A stretch of 45,965 nucleotides of DNA from Rickettsia typhi. GTDB taxonomy: Bacteria > Pseudomonadota > Alphaproteobacteria > Rickettsiales > UBA1997. This document shows positions 39,697-45,965 of this stretch, piece by piece (the stretch's first letter is position 1; each line of letters starts with the position of its first letter). A model generated the notes under the pieces. The model was not told the origin of the DNA, made no database searches, and worked only from the letters and a program-made list of their open reading frames with translations. Both the position numbers and the translations under genes were made by a program. The DNA is taken from NCBI GenBank assembly GCA_945875925.1, contig CAMCME010000007.1, positions 1-45,965 of the forward strand, given 5' to 3'.

Positions 39697-42066
39697 ATGA
39701 ACCTAAAATTAATGCAGGATGAATTGGCAATAGTCAATTCATCCAACGCTTTCTGGCAAAAGCTAGATAGCGATTTTTCTCGCGCTTCTTGTGGTGGTCA
39801 CAATCATGGTAAAGGTGAACAGCATTTTCACATGGCGGGAAATTTTTTGGTAGCACAAGATAAAATCTCTGAGGCGATTTCTACAGTTTTTGGTGATGGG
39901 TTTGATTCTGCAAATTCCGATCACAGAGATCATCTTTTTGTACTTGCCGCAGTTCAGAAAGCTCAAGATCAAATAACTGGCGGCAAAGATTTCGTCTCCC
40001 AAAGAACCAAAGATTTTAATAATCATTTCAACATTTCAGATGATTTGTTGGGCAAAAAAATTGCCGGCGAAATTATTGCAATGCCAGATGCTAAAAAATA
40101 TTTGGTAAAAAAATTTCATCTTGATAACACTTGGGCTAAAGCCAATGTGATAAGAGCAAGTCGAGAAGCCGCGTTAACAAAAGCTGGAAAGTTAGTGGAT
40201 TTGGGCTTTAAAGGCATGGTAAATCCCTTGGTTGAAATTGCTCAGTCAACTTACAGGGCAGCACCTTCATTGGCTGTTGCGGGATTAGCTTTGGGAACGG
40301 CGCAGATGATTTTGCGATCTGCTGGCGATCAAGAAAGTGCTAATAAACTGCGAGATAATATTGGCGCCTCGACTGAAGCAGCAGCGTTTTTTGTTTTGGT
40401 AAATGGTGTTTTAGAAAATTTATCACACTCGTTTATTTTGGCGGCTCCTGCATTTGCAACTGTTGCAGCTTATGATGCGGCGCATCCAAGCTTTAAAAGG
40501 ATTTATGATTATTTTAGAGGCCCCGTGGTTGAAGAGGTGGCGCAGTCAGGCACAGGTTATGTTGATGTTAATCTTAATCTTGAGGATATTTATCCTGAAG
40601 ATGGGGCTAGTAAAGAAAATCAGGAGATTAATCTTCTGCAGCCCAATCCCGTGGTTGAAAATTCTGTTAATGTTAATCTTGAAATTGGGCTTAATGGAGT
40701 AAATAATCTTAATCTTAATCTTGCTGATCTTGCTAATCTTGATCTTGGGGATATTTATCTTAAAGATGAGGTTAGTAAAAAAAATCAGGAGATTAATCTT
40801 TCGCAGCTCAATGTTGAAGAGGTGGCGCAGTCAGACACAGGTTATGTTGATCTTGAACTTGGGCGTAGTAAAAAAAATCCGGAAATTCTTGGATCATTTT
40901 CTCACTCCTCTAATAAGGCGATTAATCTTCTGCAGCGCGCTAAATCTTTTATCTATGAAGACGGTATGTGGCTTGGCTTGCGCAAGCATCAGCTGGCATA
41001 TAAAGATAATGGCTTGGAAGTTGAATTAAAAACCAAAATTCAAGAACTAATTACGGCTGTAATAACAAATCCATTGCAGCTAAATAAACTGTTTCAACAA
41101 GATTTTAATCAAACTTTGTGCGATAGTTTTGTAATGCTTCAGGCTTATTTGGAGGTTTATCGCAAAAATAATCCGGCAAGTGGAGTTGATAAATTTGTTG
41201 AAGAGTTTTGTGACTATTTTTCGCGCGATGCGGTTTTGCTTTCAGAGCCTTCAGAAAATGCAAAGAGGGCGGCTTTTTATTGTAAATCGCATGCTGGCTT
41301 AGTTTCTTTTGAAGAGCGCATCAAAGAATCTTTGCCGCACATGCCAACAGGGCAGCAAGTGCTTCTGATAGCTTCAGTTATTGGTGCTCTATATTCTGCA
41401 AGTGCAATTTACAAAGCGGCAACTGGCCAAGAAGAGGCTTATTCTGACTATGTTACAAATTTTCCAGATCATCTTTTTAAGTGGTTGCAGCTTGACCAAA
41501 TGTATCAAAATATGGGTGGAGGAGCTGAGGCAACTGAAGCTTTTAAAGATTTTTTTGCTGGGTTTAATTTGGCAGAAAACTCAACCCATTTGGGAATTGC
41601 GGTAGCTCCTTTTGCGGCATATTCACAAATGGGTTCAAAAATGTTTGAGGGCATAACGCATAAGCCAATAAATTATTTGGCTTATGCGGCAGATATGGCA
41701 AATTCTTACGCAACAGCTATTGGTGATTGGTTTAGGAGTCCTGCTGCATTAGCACCAGCGCCGGAAGCCCCGAAAAACTATGAAGAAATTAATGCTTCGG
41801 TTGATGTTTCAACTCAAACTGAGGCTGCGAAAGTTGCACCAGCCCCGGAATACAAGGAAAACTATGAAGAAATTAATGCTTCGGTTGATGTTTCAACTCA
41901 AAATGAGGCTGCGAATAAAAAGATTGATCTGAAGGAGATGACTTATTGTGGTCAGACTAAGATTACTAAAGCTCAGGTAAAGCCTAAAGCTAAGATTTCA
42001 AAGCCTAAAGCTAACAATTTTAGTTCCCATCTTTGTAATGACCCTGGGTGTAATTTCAAATCCTAA
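39697..42066 (+). CDS. Large protein of unknown function with His-rich N-terminus and internal repeats
   Basis: 789-aa ORF: CGGHNHGKGEQHFHMAGNF; repeated EEVAQSxTGYVD, DIYxxDxxSKxNQEINL and NYEEINASVDVSTQ segments. Confidence 0.8.
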   Translation: MNLKLMQDELAIVNSSNAFWQKLDSDFSRASCGGHNHGKGEQHFHMAGNFLVAQDKISEAISTVFGDGFDSANSDHRDHLFVLAAVQKAQDQITGGKDFVSQRTKDFNNHFNISDDLLGKKIAGEIIAMPDAKKYLVKKFHLDNTWAKANVIRASREAALTKAGKLVDLGFKGMVNPLVEIAQSTYRAAPSLAVAGLALGTAQMILRSAGDQESANKLRDNIGASTEAAAFFVLVNGVLENLSHSFILAAPAFATVAAYDAAHPSFKRIYDYFRGPVVEEVAQSGTGYVDVNLNLEDIYPEDGASKENQEINLLQPNPVVENSVNVNLEIGLNGVNNLNLNLADLANLDLGDIYLKDEVSKKNQEINLSQLNVEEVAQSDTGYVDLELGRSKKNPEILGSFSHSSNKAINLLQRAKSFIYEDGMWLGLRKHQLAYKDNGLEVELKTKIQELITAVITNPLQLNKLFQQDFNQTLCDSFVMLQAYLEVYRKNNPASGVDKFVEEFCDYFSRDAVLLSEPSENAKRAAFYCKSHAGLVSFEERIKESLPHMPTGQQVLLIASVIGALYSASAIYKAATGQEEAYSDYVTNFPDHLFKWLQLDQMYQNMGGGAEATEAFKDFFAGFNLAENSTHLGIAVAPFAAYSQMGSKMFEGITHKPINYLAYAADMANSYATAIGDWFRSPAALAPAPEAPKNYEEINASVDVSTQTEAAKVAPAPEYKENYEEINASVDVSTQNEAANKKIDLKEMTYCGQTKITKAQVKPKAKISKPKANNFSSHLCNDPGCNFKS

Positions 42067-42110
42067 AGCTAACAATTTGAGTTCCCATCTTTGTAATGAC
42101 CCTGGGTGTA
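41995..42110. repeat. 58-bp tandem duplication (2 copies)
   Basis: ATTTCAAA(G/T)CCTAAAGCTAACAATTT(T/G)AGTTCCCATCTTTGTAATGACCCTGGGTGTA at 41995 and 42053. Confidence 0.95.
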
Positions 42111-42135
42111 TACATTTTTAATACGATAAAATTTT

Positions 42136-42165
42136 CAGGGCAAACTTCATAACAAGTTTGTCCTG
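42136..42165. repeat. Inverted repeat / stem-loop after the 39697 ORF
   Basis: CAGGGCAAACTT-cataac-AAGTTTGTCCTG; no adjacent T-tract on the + strand. Confidence 0.6.
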
Positions 42166-42202
42166 AGAATCTAAAATAAAGTTAAGATATATCTAGATAT
42201 TA

Positions 42203-42733
42203 ATGAAGACTCGTACTCTAAGTGTTGTCGCCGCCTTCACCATTCACGCCTTATTGGCCATCGCTCTTTATTATTCAGTCTCCGCCAAATTCACAGCCCC
42301 ACAAACAGTAGTTGCAATAAATATCCTCTCCCTTGGTGAAAATGCCGAATCAGGAAAAGTTTCAAGCAAAGAAACTTCCAGCAAAATTTCAAATTCAGAA
42401 AGAAAAGAAAGCAGCATAAAATATCACCAACATTCAGCAGAAGAAACACAGACGAAAAATTCTGAAAACCACAAAAACACCCCCCAAAAAGCCGCTCTAA
42501 TTTACAATCCCTTACCAAAAATTCCTGATGACCTGCGCGAAGAAGCCTTCAACAACTACGCCATTGCGCGTTTCAAAATTGCCAAAGATGGCACAGCCAC
42601 AGTTGAATTAATCAAACCTTGCAGCAACCCGCGATTAAATAATTTGTTATTGAAAAACCTAAAAACATGGAAATTCGCCGCTAGCAACAGCGAATCAACT
42701 CAGGAAATTCGTGTGAATTTTAAAGTAGAATAA
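42203..42733 (+). CDS. TonB-like energy transducer
   Basis: N-terminal TM anchor (VVAAFTIHALLAIALYYSV), linker, C-terminal ARFKIAKDGTATVELIKPCSNPRLNNLLLKNLKTWKF. Confidence 0.72.
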   Translation: MKTRTLSVVAAFTIHALLAIALYYSVSAKFTAPQTVVAINILSLGENAESGKVSSKETSSKISNSERKESSIKYHQHSAEETQTKNSENHKNTPQKAALIYNPLPKIPDDLREEAFNNYAIARFKIAKDGTATVELIKPCSNPRLNNLLLKNLKTWKFAASNSESTQEIRVNFKVE

Positions 42734-42810
42734 TTCTGCGCTATTTATAATCAGATCATCTTAAAAGAAGATGTTTTCTGATCTAAAAATTTCATCAGCA
42801 CAAAAGACAA

Positions 42811-42930
42811 TAAAAAAGGCGGACTCGTAAGTCCGCCTCAAATTTTATGCGTCTCTTTTTGACAGAGACACTTGTTACCAGCTTGACTGCAAATTCCCAT
42901 AAGAGCCAAATTGATGAGATCAATATTTTT
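42811..42930 (-). ncRNA. Candidate tracrRNA, transcribed antisense upstream of the cas9 remnant
   Basis: Minus strand: ..TTGGCTCTTATGGGAATTTGCAGTCAAGCTGGTAACAAGTGTCTCTGTCAAAAAGAGACGCATAAAATTTGAGGCGGACTTACGAGTCCGCCTTTTTTATTG: a stem-loop (GTCTCT/AGAGAC) then a strong minus-strand terminator (AGGCGGAC/GTCCGCCT + T6). 5' end is approximate. Confidence 0.5.
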
Positions 42931-42976
42931 ATAATTTTTTAATGAGCAACTTTTTTTTCTAACCAAGCCTAAATTT

Positions 42977-43339
42977 ATGCAAAACACTTCAAAACAAAGT
43001 TACCGATTAGGACTTGATCTTGGCACCAACTCAATTGGCTGGGCGATGCTGGCTTTGAATCAAGAAAATCAGCCTTACAAAATTTTGGATGCGGGTGTAA
43101 GAATTTTTTCGGATGGCAGAAATCCCAAAAAAGAACCGCTTGCCGTCGCCAGAAGAACAGCGCGAGGAATGCGCCGCCGCCGCGATCGCTTTTTGGCAAG
43201 AAAATCAAAACTGATGAATTGCTTGGTTAATCTTGAATTAATGCCCAAAGATGAAATTGAGCGCAAAAAATTAGAATCACTAAATCCTTACGAACTTAGA
43301 TGCAAAGCACTTTATCAAGCAACAGACCTGAGCGCATGA
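42977..43339 (+). pseudogene. cas9: cas9 remnant: RuvC-I motif plus Arg-rich bridge helix only
   Basis: YRLGLDLGTNSIGWAMLAL..GVRIFSDGRNPKKEPLAVARRTARGMRRRRDRFLARKSKLMNCLVNLELMP..LNPYELRCKAL; ORF stops at 120 aa, no REC, HNH, RuvC-II/III or PI domain follows. Confidence 0.9.
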
Positions 43340-43417
43340 GCTTGGTTACAAACCAAGTCTAGCCGAGGTTTTGAGTTAGAATAAAATTTTCTAAAACCAA
43401 AAATGTAATGAATTCTT

Positions 43418-44011
43418 ATGGAAACTTTTTTCACAATCTATGAACACGCTTTCTCTGTATTTGGAGCCATAGTAAAAATGTTTTATTTACATAAGCCAAA
43501 AATTTATGCGGAGCTAAAGGTTGATCGGAAAGATTTTTTTATAGCACCACATTATCAGCCTTCTTGGAGCTTTATTGTTGTGGAGGTAACAAATCGAGAC
43601 TCGATGTCAGTTCAAATTGAAATTGATTCCTTTAAAAAAGAGAGTGGAGAGGTTTGGTTTCCAATTGATTTCCAAGATGATTCTGGATTTCCTCACCCAT
43701 TAGAAGATATTGTAGATCAGTATTATACCGACAAAGGTGATAGCGAATCGTGCAATCCATTGAAAAAAGAGATGAAGGAATACCCGGTTTTGATTAATTC
43801 TGGCGAATCAAAAAAGTTTTATCTCATGGTAGAAAAGGAATATATCGGCTCTTTTTCTAACCCAAGATTAATGAAAAAAATACTCATCCGAGTTGGCTTA
43901 TTCTCTTTGTGCTATAGACCAAAAATTACCCTCTATAATAAATTTATTTTTAGGATGAGATTTTTCGAAGGATTAAAGACTAAGATTATAAATTCCGTTT
44001 CAGCAAAATGA
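43418..44011 (+). CDS. Protein of unknown function, first gene of a cassette within the cas9 position
   Basis: Intact 197-aa ORF; no family recognised; overlaps the next ORF by 4 nt (ATGA). Confidence 0.65.
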   Translation: METFFTIYEHAFSVFGAIVKMFYLHKPKIYAELKVDRKDFFIAPHYQPSWSFIVVEVTNRDSMSVQIEIDSFKKESGEVWFPIDFQDDSGFPHPLEDIVDQYYTDKGDSESCNPLKKEMKEYPVLINSGESKKFYLMVEKEYIGSFSNPRLMKKILIRVGLFSLCYRPKITLYNKFIFRMRFFEGLKTKIINSVSAK

Positions 44012-44874
44012 CCGAATATTTGTATCACTACACAAGTCTAGAAGGGTTAAAGGGTATTTTAGAAAGTGATTGCCTTTGGGCTACTGACGCCTTCAAAAGC
44101 AATGATCTTACCGAGATAAGATTTGGAAGTGAAATTTTAAAAAAGAAATTAATTGAGTCTGGAATTAGTAGAAATGATGCCGAGAAATTTATTGAAGTTA
44201 TTTATAAAGAGATCAAAGAAAAAGCAGAAGGGTTTTTTCTAACCTGTTTTTCTGGAGTGATTAAAGATAAATACCGAGAAGATAATGGGGTATTAAGCCA
44301 GTGGCGAGGTTATGGTTCTTATGCAATAAAATTTGATCAAGAGAAATTAAAAAATTTTATTGCGAAAGAAGGTTCTACAAAAACAGAAGGTTCTGTAAAA
44401 GATTGGTTTGGAATCGCTGATTTTGATGATGGGGTTAAGTATTTTGATCCAATGGGAAATTGCTCTGCAGGATATTTTAAGAAACATTTTGTCTCGCTAA
44501 AAGAAGCCGCTCTTTTAAAAGAGAAATTTTTAGAACTTAAGGAAGATGACTTTAAAAAAGTTATCGAAAATTTTTGCATATGCCTCCTCCTTTCAAAGCA
44601 TGTTGGCTTTGAGGAAGAATTAGAGAGGCGTTGCGCCTACATTGTTTGGAAGGGTGACGAAGAAATAAAAGAAGTAACCAAGATCTATTCTGATGAATCT
44701 GGCAAAAGATACATAAAAAGATTTGTTGGCGGAATAAATAATGCGATTGAGAGCGTTATAATTGGCCCAATGTCTGATGCGGATTACAAGGTTGGCGAGA
44801 TATTTTTATCCAAGCGTAAAATAAAATTTCGCAGATCCGAAACGCCATTCTTAAACTTAAAGAAGTCGAACTAA
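44008..44874 (+). CDS. DUF2971-like protein
   Basis: LYHYTSLEGLKGILESDCLWATDAFKSNDLTEIRFG and FLTCFSG..DNGVLSQWRGYGSYAIKFD, the N-terminal signature of DUF2971-type proteins. Confidence 0.75.
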   Translation: MTEYLYHYTSLEGLKGILESDCLWATDAFKSNDLTEIRFGSEILKKKLIESGISRNDAEKFIEVIYKEIKEKAEGFFLTCFSGVIKDKYREDNGVLSQWRGYGSYAIKFDQEKLKNFIAKEGSTKTEGSVKDWFGIADFDDGVKYFDPMGNCSAGYFKKHFVSLKEAALLKEKFLELKEDDFKKVIENFCICLLLSKHVGFEEELERRCAYIVWKGDEEIKEVTKIYSDESGKRYIKRFVGGINNAIESVIIGPMSDADYKVGEIFLSKRKIKFRRSETPFLNLKKSN

Positions 44875-44924
44875 CCAAAATTTTCGATTCAGGCGCCATT
44901 TTAAAAACAACTTAAAGAAAATTA

Positions 44925-45832
44925 ATGACCAGCCGCATCATTGAAATTTCCGATCCGCTAGTTTCGCTTTCAATGTTGCGTGGTTTTTTGTTGGTGAAGG
45001 TTGAAGGCGTTGAAAAAGCCCGCATTTCTTTTGTAGATATTGGCTTTTAATTTTGAATGGAACTGGCGCCACAATCACCACCAACTTGCTTAATTCTTTG
45101 CTGGAAGCGGGCGTGATGATTGTGGTTTTGGGTGCAAATTATTTGCCTTCGGGAATTTTTTATCCCACCAATCCGCATTATTTGCATAAGCAAAAAATCA
45201 ATCTGCAAATTCAATCTTCAAAGCCGCTTGAAAAAAGGCTTTGGCAACAAGTGGTAAAAGCTAAAATTTTAAATCAGGCGACAATTCTTTCGCATTTTAG
45301 CGGCGAAGACGAAAAGCAACTTTTTGAGTTAGCAAAAAAAGTAAGTTCAGGCGACAAAGAAAATTTTGAGGCGCAAGCGGCAAAAAAATATTGGCAAAAA
45401 CTTTTTGGATCAAATTTTAGAAGAGATCACAATGCGCAAGGCATTAATTCTATGCTTAATTATGGTTATGCAATTCTAAGATCGGCAACGGCTAGAGCAA
45501 TTTTTTCTAGTGGTTTGCATCCTGCGATTGGAATTCATCACAGCAACCAAGAAAATGCTTTTTGTTTAGTCGATGATTTGATGGAGCCTTTTAGGCCGAT
45601 AGTTGATTTTGTAGTAAAAAAAATTTCTGAAGATAATCAAGAAATCAAAGAACTAACGCCTGAAATAAAAAAATCTTTAACTAAAATTTTAAACTTAGAT
45701 TTATCAACATCGGCTGGCACAACGCCAATTAGCAACTGTCTCATCAGGCTTTGCCAATCTTTCGTAAACAGCCTTGAAAGTGGAGAAATAAAATTAGATT
45801 TTCCGCTTTCGCCATTACCTATACCAAACTAA
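44925..45832 (+). pseudogene. cas1: cas1 (type II-like) with a single-base frameshift
   Basis: MTSRIIEISDPLVSLSMLRGFLLVKVEGVEKARISFVDIGF*(45048) then, in another frame, LNGTGATITTNLLNSLLEAGVMIVVLGANYLPSGIF..EAQAAKKYWQKLFGSNFRRD..GINSMLNYGYAILRSATARAIFSSGLHPAIGIHHSNQENAFCLVDDLMEPFRPIVD. Confidence 0.9.
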
Positions 45833-45836
45833 AAAT

Positions 45837-45965
45837 CTATTGATCGCATTAGCTTCATCTTTTTGGTAAAAATTAAAACTTAAAAAAACCAGCGGTATAT
45901 TGATACAGCAAGTTTTTTTAAGTTTTAATTTTCCCTCAAAAATACTTTGCTACTGCGATCAATAG
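45837..45965. repeat. ~129-bp imperfect palindrome ending exactly at the window edge
   Basis: Ends CTATTGATCGCA / TGCGATCAATAG; inner 21-bp perfect arms AAAATTAAAACTTAAAAAAAC / GTTTTTTTAAGTTTTAATTTT; apex GCGGTAT-attg-ATACAGC. Confidence 0.85.

Noticed and set aside
40454-41029. Overlapping ORFs in other frames inside the 789-aa gene (e.g. 40454-40702, 40721-41029)
   Set aside because: Leu/Ile-rich alternate-frame readings of the repetitive region; the long 789-aa frame is the better explanation.
42817-42838. Terminator for the TonB-like gene (42203-42733) on the plus strand
   Set aside because: No T-tract follows it on the plus strand; the T6 tract is on the minus strand, so it fits a minus-strand transcript better.
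42975-43208. Minus-strand ORF opposite the cas9 stub
   Set aside because: Antisense shadow of the clearly Cas9-like plus-strand frame.
43366-43397. Minus strand GTTTTAGAAAATTTTATTCTAACTCAAAAC resembles the ends of some type II CRISPR repeats (GTTTTAGA...CAAAAC)
   Set aside because: Only ~30 nt, single copy, and the resemblance follows from it being a simple hairpin; no second copy or spacer spacing is visible.
45837-45965. Terminal palindrome considered as two oppositely oriented CRISPR repeats or as repeat plus anti-repeat
   Set aside because: Its arms do not resemble the putative anti-repeat at 42870-42920, and no regularly spaced copies occur; a single long hairpin explains it better.

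Overview
The window is AT-rich and looks like an alphaproteobacterial (possibly Rickettsiales/Holosporales-like) chromosome; that taxonomic call is inference only. (1) Positions 1-14070 hold the tail of tuf and a contiguous S10-spc-alpha ribosomal cluster (rpsJ to rplQ, including secY, adk and rpoA), followed directly by rplS. (2) Positions 14057-36243 are mostly housekeeping: ubiB, acs, panD, rpmH, rnpA, ccoH/ccoI/ccoS, envelope lipoproteins plus a D,D-carboxypeptidase, ybaB, trpF, an APC permease, ratA-like, ffh, ybgC, queD, hisI, proS, an esterase, ccmA, rlmJ and mlaE. This part carries at least five long dispersed palindromic repeats, one in-frame palindrome inside acs, and a palindrome spanning the hisI/proS stop codons. 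(3) Positions 37131-42733 look like a TonB-linked, possibly metal-uptake locus: a small CxxC membrane protein, a TonB-dependent receptor, a large unknown protein with a His-rich N-terminus and a recent 58-bp tandem duplication at its 3' end, and a TonB-like protein. (4) Positions 42811-45965 are the most unusual part. They appear to be a decayed type II (II-C-like) CRISPR-Cas locus: a candidate tracrRNA on the minus strand, a cas9 cut down to RuvC-I plus bridge helix, a translationally coupled two-gene cassette (unknown protein + DUF2971-like protein) where the rest of cas9 should be, a cas1 with a one-base frameshift, and a ~129-bp imperfect palindrome at the window edge. No CRISPR array or cas2 is visible. 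All calls come from reading the sequence and supplied ORFs; no database search was run.
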